The notes under the pieces: generated by a model | Told to the model about the DNA's origin: nothing | What the model saw: the letters and a program-made list of their open reading frames with translations, nothing else | Database searches by the model: none | Assembly (NCBI RefSeq): GCF_001746755.1 | Contig: NZ_MCGG01000042.1 | Coordinates: forward strand, 1 to 64,000 | From: Magnetovibrio blakemorei | Lineage (GTDB): Bacteria > Pseudomonadota > Alphaproteobacteria > Rhodospirillales > Magnetovibrionaceae | Direction of reading: 5' to 3' | Length of the DNA: 64,000 nucleotides | Shown: positions 19,537-27,569 of the stretch, in pieces | Numbering within the stretch: the stretch's first letter is position 1 | Layout: every line of letters begins with the position of its first letter | Translations under genes and position numbers: made by a program

Positions 19537-20376
19537 TCAGGGCGTGGGCACCGACATGGCGACACGCGATATGGTTTCCAGCAATTCACGTGCTTTTATC
19601 GGCTTTTCAATATAGTCCGTGACCGCCAAATCCGTGGAGCGTTCTTTGAGCACATCAATCGAATAGCCCGTCAACATCACCACGCGGGTCGGCAGCTTCA
19701 TCTCTTGGACCTTGCGGGCGAATTCTGTGCCGCTCATGTCGTCCATCACCCAATCGCACAGCACCACATCGGCGGGCCGATCGGCTAAGCGGTCCAGGCC
19801 TTCTTCAGGCGTTTCGACCACCTGAATTTGCGTGATACCGACGGCGCGCAAAATGGTGCGGATCAAACGGCGAAAGTTAGGGTTGTCATCCACGACCATG
19901 ATGCGGATGTGTTCCCATTCGTTAAACGTCGAGCCATCACCCAAGAAAGACACTTGCCCGGCGGCCTGCGCCGCTTCCAGATTATACAGGCAGATGTCTT
20001 TGTAAGCAAAATCGGAGCCCATGATGTGATCCACCAGCCACGACTGCAAAAAATCCCGTACATCAATGGGATCGACACTTCCCGGATTGGCTTGGAAGTC
20101 TTCATAGACGTCGCGGACTTTGCCACTGAGCATGCGGTGCGTGGTTTTGTGGGTTGAGAGACCCGTATAGCCGCTCAACTCCATCATCTTTTCTTCGCGC
20201 AAGAAATGATATTCTGTGTATTCGACCAAAGCGTCCAATACACTGCCGAGAACCGTCGTTTCTTCTTTTTGATGAATGCACTCATCAACTTGATTGAGCA
20301 AATTTATCAAAACCTTGTGATCGGCATCCACAAAGGCGACACCAATTTCAAGTTCCTTCGACCATTCAACAAGCAT
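19537..20376 (-). CDS. Hemerythrin-response regulator fusion protein
   Basis: A 279-residue two-domain protein. Residues 1-130 are a bacteriohemerythrin with the complete di-iron set: H20, H57, E61, H76, H80, H117 and D122. Residues about 157-275 are a receiver domain with acidic D163/D164, phospho-acceptor D208 in VVLCDWVMDD, T236 and K258 (YIEKP). There is no output domain after the receiver. Hemerythrins bind O2 (or NO) reversibly, so this could be an oxygen-sensing phosphorelay partner; that is inference. No histidine kinase is adjacent. The gene reads away from ilvD; the sequence 20377-20638 is its upstream region. Confidence 0.88.
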   Translation of the reverse strand: MLVEWSKELEIGVAFVDADHKVLINLLNQVDECIHQKEETTVLGSVLDALVEYTEYHFLREEKMMELSGYTGLSTHKTTHRMLSGKVRDVYEDFQANPGSVDPIDVRDFLQSWLVDHIMGSDFAYKDICLYNLEAAQAAGQVSFLGDGSTFNEWEHIRIMVVDDNPNFRRLIRTILRAVGITQIQVVETPEEGLDRLADRPADVVLCDWVMDDMSGTEFARKVQEMKLPTRVVMLTGYSIDVLKERSTDLAVTDYIEKPIKARELLETISRVAMSVPTP

Positions 20377-20530
20377 AATTCAGCACTTTCCCCAAGAATT
20401 ACCCACATGACTTGAGCCGTTCAGTGCAGATGCGCTCCAGCGCTTGATGCGATGGTCCCCCGCACCTTTTAACAAAATAGGGTTCGTAAACCCTGCGCCC
20501 ACACTGAGGACAAACGCGATCGATTTGCCT

Positions 20531-20544
20531 ACGTAATTTTACGT
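20531..20544. promoter_or_regulatory. Palindrome upstream of the hemerythrin-receiver gene
   Basis: ACGTAATTTTACGT is a perfect inverted repeat (ACGTAA, two-base spacer, TTACGT). It lies about 155 bases upstream of the hemerythrin-receiver start and downstream of ilvD. A possible operator; no known factor is assigned. Confidence 0.3.
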
Positions 20545-20638
20545 GGAAGACACATACACGCGAATTCACACAAATTCAATGGGGTTATTTAACCTGTTAA
20601 GGAAAACCCTCAGTGAAATTCTTAGCGCTCAATCTGGT

Positions 20639-22492
20639 TTAACGCTCTATCTGGCTGACATCGCGCACCGCCCCCCGGTCGGCGCTGGTGGCCATGGCCG
20701 CGTAGGCGCGCAGCGCAGCGCTGACCTTGCGTGGTCGCGCTTTGGTCGGCTTCCAGGCTTTTGTCCCCCGGGCTTCCATTTCGGCACGGCGCTCGGCCAG
20801 CACCTCGTCGCTCACCGCCACATTGATGGTGCGTCCGGGAATGTCGATAACAATGCTATCGCCTTCTTGAACCAAGCCGATGGCACCGCCTTCAGCAGCT
20901 TCGGGCGACACGTGCCCGATCGACAGCCCTGACGAGCCACCGGAAAAACGCCCATCGGTGAGCAGCGCACATTCTTTGCCAATGCCGATGGATTTGAGAT
21001 ATGCGGTCGGATAGAGCATTTCTTGCATGCCGGGGCCACCCTTGGGGCCTTCATAAACCACCAACACAACATCACCGGCCACGATCTCGCCGCCGAGAAT
21101 TTTTTCCACCGCTTCATCCTGGCTTTCGCAAATCCGCGCCCGGCCCGTGAAGGTCAAGATCGATGCATCCACACCCGCCGTTTTCACGATGCAGCCATTC
21201 ACGGCGATGTTGCCAAACAGCACCGCCAGTCCGCCATCGGTGCTGTAGGCATGTTGTTTGTTGCGGATGCAGCCCATTTCACGGTTGTCATCCAAGGACG
21301 GATAGCTCTTGTCCTGGCTAAACGCAACTTGGGTCGGCACACCACCGGGGGCGGCACGGTAAAAGGCTTTCACCAGTTCATCGTCTGTGCCAACGATGTC
21401 CCAACGATCCAAGGCGTCGCCCATGGTCTTGGAATGCACCGTCGAAACGTCCCTATGGATGAGACCCGCACGGTCCAATTCCGCCAAAATGCCCATGATG
21501 CCACCGGCCCGGTGCACGTCTTCCATGTGATAGAGTTGGGTCGAAGGCGCGACCTTGGCCAAATGCGGCACCCGCCGGCTCATGGCGTCGATGTCTTTCA
21601 TGGTGAAATCGATTTCGGCTTCGTTGGCGATGGCCAAAATGTGCAGCACCGTGTTGGTCGATCCGCCCATGGCGATGTCCAAGGCCATGGCGTTTTCAAA
21701 GGCTTTTTTACCGCCCAAATTGCGCGGCAAGACGCTTTCGTCCCCGTCCACGTAATAGCGTTTGGTGATTTCCATCACGATACGCCCGGCTTCTTCGAAC
21801 AAGCCTTTGCGCGCCAAATGAGTCGCCACCAACGAACCGTTGCCCGGCAGCGCCAGCCCCAAACCTTCGGCCAAACAGTTCATGGAGTTGGCCGTGAACA
21901 TGCCCGAGCACGACCCGCAGGTGGGGCAGCTGGCGCGTTCAAAATCCATCACGGTCTCATCGGACACATTGGGATCGGCGGCTTGAATCATGGCATCGAT
22001 CAAATCCACGGCGATTTCTTCACCGTCCACGACAACCTTGCCCGCTTCCATCGGCCCGCCCGAGATAAACACAGCGGGAATGTTCAAGCGCATCGCCGCC
22101 ATCATCATGCCGGGCGTGATTTTGTCGCAGTTGGAAATGCACACCATGGCGTCGGCACAATGAGCATTGACCATGTACTCAACACTGTCGGCGATAATTT
22201 CACGCGACGGCAGCGAATACAGCATACCATCGTGCCCCATAGCGATGCCGTCATCGACCGCGATGGTGTTGAATTCCTTGGCGACGCCGCCGTGGGCTTC
22301 AATTTCGCGGGCGACCAACTGACCCAAATCTTTCAAGTGCACGTGGCCCGGCACGAACTGGGTGAAGGAGTTCACCACCGCAATAATCGGCTTGCCGAAA
22401 TCGCCATCCTTCATGCCCGTGGCGCGCCAAAGTCCGCGCGCGCCAGCCATGTTACGGCCATGGGTGGAAGTTCGTGAGCGAAGTTCGGGCAT
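20639..22492 (-). CDS. ilvD: Dihydroxy-acid dehydratase
   Basis: A 617-residue enzyme of branched-chain amino acid synthesis, converting dihydroxyisovalerate and dihydroxymethylvalerate to keto acids. The [4Fe-4S]-type cysteines lie in [12 protein letters not shown] and [20 protein letters not shown]. The C-terminal motif [20 protein letters not shown] is also present. It matches the long E. coli-like form. AAGGA precedes the ATG at 22492. Confidence 0.97.
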   Translation of the reverse strand: MPELRSRTSTHGRNMAGARGLWRATGMKDGDFGKPIIAVVNSFTQFVPGHVHLKDLGQLVAREIEAHGGVAKEFNTIAVDDGIAMGHDGMLYSLPSREIIADSVEYMVNAHCADAMVCISNCDKITPGMMMAAMRLNIPAVFISGGPMEAGKVVVDGEEIAVDLIDAMIQAADPNVSDETVMDFERASCPTCGSCSGMFTANSMNCLAEGLGLALPGNGSLVATHLARKGLFEEAGRIVMEITKRYYVDGDESVLPRNLGGKKAFENAMALDIAMGGSTNTVLHILAIANEAEIDFTMKDIDAMSRRVPHLAKVAPSTQLYHMEDVHRAGGIMGILAELDRAGLIHRDVSTVHSKTMGDALDRWDIVGTDDELVKAFYRAAPGGVPTQVAFSQDKSYPSLDDNREMGCIRNKQHAYSTDGGLAVLFGNIAVNGCIVKTAGVDASILTFTGRARICESQDEAVEKILGGEIVAGDVVLVVYEGPKGGPGMQEMLYPTAYLKSIGIGKECALLTDGRFSGGSSGLSIGHVSPEAAEGGAIGLVQEGDSIVIDIPGRTINVAVSDEVLAERRAEMEARGTKAWKPTKARPRKVSAALRAYAAMATSADRGAVRDVSQIER

Positions 22493-22562
22493 GATCGATA
22501 TCCTTCAAAATGATCTTATACTGATGTCTTGAGATATTAAGCACCGCATGGCGCATTACAAT

Positions 22563-22586
22563 AAAAAACCCCGCCGGGCTTGCCGG
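22563..22586 (-). terminator. Weak intrinsic terminator after the SQR-like gene
   Basis: On the minus strand a GC-rich hairpin (CCGGC, AA loop, GCCCGG with one bulged C) is followed by GGGG and a run of six T. It lies directly after the flavoprotein stop. Confidence 0.5.
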
Positions 22587-22588
22587 AA

Positions 22589-23728
22589 TTACCGAAACGC
22601 CTTGAGATAATGATGTTCAAACATGCGTTTCAACCAATGACCAAAAATGAACATGGGATACAATGAACTTTTGTTGAGATCACGATAGACCATGGTTCCC
22701 GAATTCAGCGTATCGACGATACAAATCAGCTCGACGCGGAAGGTTTTGTCGGCAGGTTGTCCATTCATCTCTGCAAGCAGGTTCTGAACAGCCGTTTTCG
22801 CTTGCAAATCCGCCATATGCGCCTGCTTCGGCATCCAATCGGGGCCGCCTTGGTAAGAGCCCGTATCGCCGACGACATAGGTTTTTTCCCATCCTTGGAC
22901 CTTGCAGCTCATATCCGCTTGCACCATGCCCCCCGGCGACAGCGGCAGACCGCTGTCTTGCACCCACGCCGGCCCCGTCAGGCCGGGCATAAACAAAATC
23001 ATATCGGCGGAAAAGTCACCGCCTTCGGTAACGACTTTGTCCGCCTCAAAGGCCTTCATTTTGTGCCCCAGGTGGGTTTGGATATCGCGTTTTTTCATTT
23101 CCCCAAGCAGTTTATCAACGGCTTTTTCGCCCATGCGGATGCCCGGCTTGGGGGCTGGAGAAAAGAACACAAGGTTAAATTTAGCGCGCATTTTGTGTTT
23201 GCGCAGATAGGTGTCGATGCCGAACAAAAACTCGAACATGGGCCCACCGCGCACGCCGCTGGGCTCGTTCGGATTGCCGCCAAAGCCCATGGCGATGGTG
23301 CCACCAGCGCCCTCCATCATGGCGTGAAGGCGATCATGAATATCTTGGGCCTCTTTGATTCCGGAACACGGCACAATGGCGTTTTCAATGCCGGGAAGTT
23401 TGCGGATGAAGCGCCCGCCTGAAGCCATGATCAAGCCGTCATTGGCGACGGGGCCGGTATCGGTGACAACGACCCGCCCGCCTTGTTCCAGCCCCGTCAC
23501 GGTGCCTTGATGAAATTCAATGCGATGTATGCGCAGAAAATGATCCAAGGAAATGATCAAGTCTTCTGCCTTACGCAACTTGGTGGGCACCCAGATGAGG
23601 CTGGGGTAATACACAAACTCACGTTTCGGCGCGATCAAGGTGATGGTCGCATTGGGAGCCTTTTTACGCAACGCGGCAGCGGCCGTCAGGCCACCAAATC
23701 CGGCACCGATAACAACGAACTTCGACAT
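22589..23728 (-). CDS. SQR-like FAD-dependent oxidoreductase
   Basis: A 379-residue flavoprotein of the sulfide:quinone oxidoreductase/NDH-2 superfamily. The FAD Rossmann motif is FVVIGAGFGGLTAAAALRK, and the second FAD site is TYVVGDTGSY near residue 286. The C-terminal region (GHWLKRMFEHHYLKAF) resembles SQR membrane anchors. Canonical SQRs use three cysteines. C121 and C336 are in the expected places, but the middle one is absent: the sequence reads SGVRGGPMFEF where SQRs have a Cys before GP. It may therefore act on another substrate. A secreted protein and a DUF302 protein follow upstream on the same strand. Confidence 0.8.
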   Translation of the reverse strand: MSKFVVIGAGFGGLTAAAALRKKAPNATITLIAPKREFVYYPSLIWVPTKLRKAEDLIISLDHFLRIHRIEFHQGTVTGLEQGGRVVVTDTGPVANDGLIMASGGRFIRKLPGIENAIVPCSGIKEAQDIHDRLHAMMEGAGGTIAMGFGGNPNEPSGVRGGPMFEFLFGIDTYLRKHKMRAKFNLVFFSPAPKPGIRMGEKAVDKLLGEMKKRDIQTHLGHKMKAFEADKVVTEGGDFSADMILFMPGLTGPAWVQDSGLPLSPGGMVQADMSCKVQGWEKTYVVGDTGSYQGGPDWMPKQAHMADLQAKTAVQNLLAEMNGQPADKTFRVELICIVDTLNSGTMVYRDLNKSSLYPMFIFGHWLKRMFEHHYLKAFR

Positions 23729-23805
23729 GAGAATTCCTTTTTCGAGAGATTGTTTTTTTATTTGATATCAGGGAGGCACACATATTTCAAACTTGGTTTC
23801 CGCGG

Positions 23806-24327
23806 TTAGCTCCCCAGCATTGCCCTGATCTGTACGTCGGGGTTGAGCGGATCGTCTTCTTTAGCCTCAGTGCGGCTTTTTTCGTAAGTTTCTGCATTTT
23901 CTTGATAGGCTTCGAGCGTCTCCACGGCGAGCTGAAAGTCAAAAAATGAGGTCGCGATTCCGCCGTTCCAGGTGACCGCTATGGGGCGGCCCGGGTTGGC
24001 TTTCAAAACCGCCAAGATGCCCAAAGCTGTGCCCGCACCGGGGTATTCGTTTTTTAAGATACCCTTGGCGACAATGTCTTGGGCCTGGTTGCGAAACTCT
24101 TCCCACGTCACCAATGAAATGCCTTCCAAGGTGGCGTAGCCCGCCATTTCGTCTCGGGCTTGCTGGGACGTGTCCGTCGCCACGCCTTGATACGTGACAT
24201 ACGCCGACTGGCGCGCATCGATAAACACTTCGATCAAGTCACCGCTGTCCGCCATGGCCGGAAAAGCGCCGCCCAGGGAGACGAGCACGCACAAAATCCA
24301 CATCCGAACACAAACAACAGCTTTCAT
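23806..24327 (-). CDS. Secreted protein of unknown function
   Basis: A 173-residue protein. A signal peptide (MKAVVCVRMWILCVLVSLGG, cleavage likely after AMA near residue 26) leads into a soluble domain with no motif I recognise. The middle contains ATLEGISLVTWEEFRNQ and RPIAVTWNGGIATSF. The C-terminus is charged. It lies between the SQR-like flavoprotein and the DUF302 gene in the same direction, suggesting a shared periplasmic task. No clear ribosome site is seen; ATG at 24303 is an alternative start. Confidence 0.65.
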   Translation of the reverse strand: MKAVVCVRMWILCVLVSLGGAFPAMADSGDLIEVFIDARQSAYVTYQGVATDTSQQARDEMAGYATLEGISLVTWEEFRNQAQDIVAKGILKNEYPGAGTALGILAVLKANPGRPIAVTWNGGIATSFFDFQLAVETLEAYQENAETYEKSRTEAKEDDPLNPDVQIRAMLGS

Positions 24328-24411
24328 AGCGCGGATAGTATCACAGCAAAAACAAAACGGGGCACCGCCATTATGGGAGCACCTCGTTTATTTTTGCCCG
24401 ACTTTGAAGGC

Positions 24412-24810
24412 TTAAGCGGAAGCTTCCAAGTCTCTGGCGACGCCTTTGAGCAAGCTCTGGACTTCCAAGGCAACCTCACCAAGCGCATCATTGTGAATGG
24501 CCGACATTGACGCGACGGGATCAACGATGGAAATCTCAATCTTGCCGTCGTCTTTTTGCTGAACCAAGACGTTACAAGGCAGCATCACGCCGATTTTGTC
24601 TTCCGCCTGGATCGCCTTAAACGCATGAGACGGACTGCACGCGCCGAGAATCATGTAAGGATTGATATCTTCGCCCAACTTTTCCTTCATGGCGTTTTGC
24701 ACGTTGATGGTGGTCAGCACGCCAAGGCCCTTGGCTTTCAGGGCGGCCGTCGCCTTTTCAAGGGCTTCGTCAAAGGGACACGTCAAGGTCACGGTAAAGT
24801 GGTAGCTCAT
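24412..24810 (-). CDS. DUF302 domain protein
   Basis: A 132-residue protein beginning MSYHFTVTLTCPFDEALEKA, with INPYMILGACSPSHAFKAIQ and VMLPCNVLVQQ, the signature of DUF302. These small domains often occur in sulfur- and thiol-related gene groups, and the cysteines in GACSP and LPCN are conserved in them. The ATG at 24810 follows GGAGC. The biochemical role is unknown; the position upstream of the SQR-like flavoprotein and near dsrC hints at sulfur redox chemistry. Confidence 0.82.
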   Translation of the reverse strand: MSYHFTVTLTCPFDEALEKATAALKAKGLGVLTTINVQNAMKEKLGEDINPYMILGACSPSHAFKAIQAEDKIGVMLPCNVLVQQKDDGKIEISIVDPVASMSAIHNDALGEVALEVQSLLKGVARDLEASA

Positions 24811-24985
24811 GGTTGCTCCAGTTTTTATTTTTCTGAACAAGAATCGGGGGTGAATATACACGCCGAATATGGGAATTACGCCTCTCAAGATCAATCCCCT
24901 GATCGCCTTTTATTGTGTTTTGGATTCTGCAGCACCACCAACGGTTTTCATTGAAAAGCCCCTTCCAACACAGTACCGTTGCCCC

Positions 24986-25519
24986 ATGAATGAGAACGTA
25001 AACACCTTGCACGACCTGCAACTGATGGCCCGTTATAACCAGTGGGCCAATGACCGCGTGTTTGACTGTGTCCGGAACTTGTCCGACGCAGACTACCGCC
25101 TGGATCGCAGTGCGTTCTTCGGTTCGATCCATGCCACCCTCAACCACCTTTTGGTCGTTGACCGGGTTTGGACCAGCCGGGTAATGGGCGAATACAGCGC
25201 CATCAAAAGCCTTGATGAAATTTTGCATGACGATTTCGAGAAGCTCGTCACCGCACGCCGCGCGATGGATGAGCACTTTATCCGTCTGGTGGACCGGCGC
25301 TCAGTGGGGCTCGACGGTGGGTTGGATGGTGAAGTGCGCTACCGCTCTGTTTCAGGAGGGGAAAAACATGCCTCCCCTGCACGGCACATCTTCCTCACCT
25401 TACTCAACCACCAGACCCACCACAGAGGTCAGGTCCACGCCATGCTCACCCAAGCGGGCATCCAAAATCCCCCGGTGCTGGATCTCATTTTCATGTTGCG
25501 TGACATGGCCAGCGATTAA
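24986..25519 (+). CDS. DinB family protein
   Basis: A 177-residue protein of the DinB/YfiT four-helix fold. The start MNENVNTLHDLQLMARYNQW and the helix SIHATLNHLLVVDRVW carry the first metal histidine, and LTLLNHQTHHRGQVHAMLTQ carries the other two. Members are metal-dependent thiol transferases or uncharacterised hydrolases. The ATG at 24986 opens the conserved domain. Divergent from the DUF302 gene and upstream of dsrC. Confidence 0.88.
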   Translation: MNENVNTLHDLQLMARYNQWANDRVFDCVRNLSDADYRLDRSAFFGSIHATLNHLLVVDRVWTSRVMGEYSAIKSLDEILHDDFEKLVTARRAMDEHFIRLVDRRSVGLDGGLDGEVRYRSVSGGEKHASPARHIFLTLLNHQTHHRGQVHAMLTQAGIQNPPVLDLIFMLRDMASD

Positions 25520-25649
25520 ATCGCACCCTTTCACTCACATACTTACACATTAGAAAAACTCTCATTTTCATAATAATCCACCAATTACATTCATTTTTTC
25601 TTATATAGCACTTGAAAATCTCCTAAATCCGACTTATTTACTCAGGTAA

Positions 25650-25676
25650 GAACACGGTGCGTATAAGCCCCGTGTG
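25650..25676. promoter_or_regulatory. Stem-loop in the dsrC leader
   Basis: Shortly before the AGGAGG ribosome site of dsrC, ACACGG and CCGTGT can pair across a loop of about 14 bases. This may be a leader hairpin; no regulator is assigned. Confidence 0.3.
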
Positions 25677-25704
25677 CTGATCGCTATTATTTTAGGAGGG
25701 ATAC

Positions 25705-25995
25705 ATGGATATTCAGACAGACGGCGAAGGTTTTTTGCTCAACAGAGACTTGTGGACACCGGAAATTGCGCGGGAAATTGCTTCGCGTGACGGCCGTGAA
25801 ATCACTGATGAGATTATGGGCTACATCATGTCCGCGCGCGAAATGTTTGAGCGCGACAACACGGTACCGGCCATCCGCAATTTCACCAAAGCAATGGGCG
25901 TCGACAAAAAACAGCTGTTCAACGTTTTTGAAACCGGCCCGATGAAACTGATTTGTAAATGGGGCGGCCTGCCGAAACCGACGGGCTGCGTCTGA
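25705..25995 (+). CDS. dsrC: DsrC family sulfur carrier protein
   Basis: A 96-residue protein of the DsrC/TusE/TusE-like family. The C-terminal arm has both functional cysteines of true DsrC, C84 and the penultimate C95, ten residues apart (LICKWGGLPKPTGCV). TusE keeps only the last one. DsrC carries sulfur as persulfide or trisulfide between enzymes. It has a very strong ribosome site (AGGAGG) and its own terminator, so it is probably well expressed as a single gene. No dsrAB genes are in the window. Confidence 0.9.
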   Translation: MDIQTDGEGFLLNRDLWTPEIAREIASRDGREITDEIMGYIMSAREMFERDNTVPAIRNFTKAMGVDKKQLFNVFETGPMKLICKWGGLPKPTGCV

Positions 25996-26082
25996 AGACC
26001 ATTTACAGAAGCCGCATTGCGGCTGACGACACCACGGGCCCAGAGACAGAACCGAGATGGAACTGAACCCGCGGACCTTAAG

Positions 26083-26109
26083 GGGGACGGCAAGCCGTCC
26101 CCTTTTTTT
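26083..26109 (+). terminator. Intrinsic terminator after dsrC
   Basis: A GGGGACGG/CCGTCCCC stem with CAAG loop is followed by seven T. Nearly the same hairpin recurs at 27499-27526. The LysR gene converges on it from the right. Confidence 0.9.
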
Positions 26110-26119
26110 GCGCTTTAAG

Positions 26120-26977
26120 CTATTCTTTAACCCGCAAGGCGGCGATGGTGCGCAAGCCCGACAGGGCGTATTCAAAACGTTCATCGTCGGCACGCTCGTT
26201 GGGATAGACCATGTAAACCGCGCGTAAAAAGGACGGTGCACCTTGCACCCGCATCAAACGTCCCGCATCAACCTGACGCTTTACGAATCGCTGCGGCAAA
26301 TACCCCGAACCGCCACAGTTGAGGATATGCTGCAACCCCAGCATCCCTTGGGACACCGATATGGCGGGATACGGGCTATCTTTGAAAGCCATATCGTGTT
26401 CGCTCTGAAACTCAGGTCCCCAATCGATGAACACATATCCATCATCGCCCGGTCCACCGCCGCTGGGATTTGTCGATACCAACACCAGCTTGTCTTCCAA
26501 AAGCCGTTCGATCACCAACCCGCCACGGGCTTGGGGCATATACATGACGCCAATGTCGAGCAAGCCTTCTTGCAAGTTGCGAATCAGGTCTTGGGGAAAG
26601 CCGACCTCGGCACGCAAGGCCACATCGGACATGTTGGCGCGCATCCAAGGCAGCCAGCTCAGCAGCAATTCATCCCACAAGGTAAACTGCCCGCCGATGG
26701 TCAGTACATCATGCAAGGTTTCGGGAAGCACCAGGTCGTGACGGGCTTGCTGCCAAACCCGCAGCAAATGGGTCGCGTGTCCATAAAAGCGCTGCCCCGC
26801 AACCGTCAGTTCCGTGCCCGCGCGTGAACGTACAAACAATGATCGGCCCAGTTGCTGTTCAAGATTTTGAATGCGGGTGCTCACCGTCGATTGGGTGACG
26901 TTGAGTTTTTCGGCGGCACGGTTGAAGTTACCCGTGTCGTAAACCGCCACAAACGTTTTCGCAAGATCGATATCCAT
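26120..26977 (-). CDS. LysR family transcriptional regulator
   Basis: A 285-residue regulator. The N-terminal helix-turn-helix is clear (FVAVYDTGNFNRAAEKLNVTQSTVSTRIQNLE split over residues 9-40), followed by the LysR substrate-binding domain (from about residue 90). The ATG at 26977 starts MDIDLAKTF. It converges with dsrC and is divergent from a small unknown gene at 27205. The effector cannot be told. Confidence 0.93.
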   Translation of the reverse strand: MDIDLAKTFVAVYDTGNFNRAAEKLNVTQSTVSTRIQNLEQQLGRSLFVRSRAGTELTVAGQRFYGHATHLLRVWQQARHDLVLPETLHDVLTIGGQFTLWDELLLSWLPWMRANMSDVALRAEVGFPQDLIRNLQEGLLDIGVMYMPQARGGLVIERLLEDKLVLVSTNPSGGGPGDDGYVFIDWGPEFQSEHDMAFKDSPYPAISVSQGMLGLQHILNCGGSGYLPQRFVKRQVDAGRLMRVQGAPSFLRAVYMVYPNERADDERFEYALSGLRTIAALRVKE

Positions 26978-27204
26978 CGTTTCAGATCCTCCAGTATTTT
27001 TGAAGTCTAATCGATTTTATCAATTTTAGTAATCATATAATTTCGTTTGAAAGATTAGCGTGTGCAGTGCACATTTATCCCGAAGCACAACCCCTTCAGG
27101 CTGACTTCAAGGGAGAGGTCGCAAGGTCACACTCACAAATGCTGGCGGCGGCCTCTCCACCCCAACCTGTTGCACCTTTTAACACTTTGACAGGGACACC
27201 TGCG

Positions 27205-27459
27205 ATGACAAAGATCACGCCACCCGACAAAATCCTTCAAGAGCATGCCCATATGCTGTCCCTGCAAACCGTTCAGCACAGGCCGGAATCGGCCGAGCGT
27301 TATGGCTACACGACCGTGACGGGCTTCATCGCCACCAGCCACCTGCAAAACCGCAGCGATGTTTTGAGCGGCTTAGACTTGGACCATCTTGATGGCGTGA
27401 ACTCTGTCCGCCCCAAAATCGTCACCCCCATGCTGCGTCACCGCTATCATCACAGCTAG
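27205..27459 (+). CDS. Small protein of unknown function
   Basis: An 84-residue protein, MTKITPPDKILQEHAHMLSL at the start and a basic, His-rich end (MLRHRYHHS). The ATG at 27205 follows AGGGA by 11 bases; a GTG at 27067 would add 46 residues. It is divergent from the LysR gene, as LysR targets often are, and ends just before a pair of hairpins. I do not recognise it. Confidence 0.5.
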   Translation: MTKITPPDKILQEHAHMLSLQTVQHRPESAERYGYTTVTGFIATSHLQNRSDVLSGLDLDHLDGVNSVRPKIVTPMLRHRYHHS

Positions 27460-27467
27460 ACGCCAAA

Positions 27468-27526
27468 TTGGTTCAGGCAAAACTGAACCAAAAACACAAA
27501 GGGGACGGAAAACCGTCCCCTTTTTT
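27468..27526 (+). terminator. Double hairpin terminator
   Basis: A perfect 9-bp hairpin (TTGGTTCAG/CTGAACCAA) is followed by GGGGACGG/CCGTCCCC with AAAA loop and six T. It lies between the small gene and the convergent valS. Confidence 0.88.
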
Positions 27527-27569
27527 GTTTGCTCAACCGTCGCTCTGCAAAGAAAAGCGTGAAGCGGCC

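Noticed and set aside
21023-22477. A 484-codon plus-strand frame
   Set aside because: It is antisense to ilvD and has the His/Gln/Arg-rich composition of a shadow frame.
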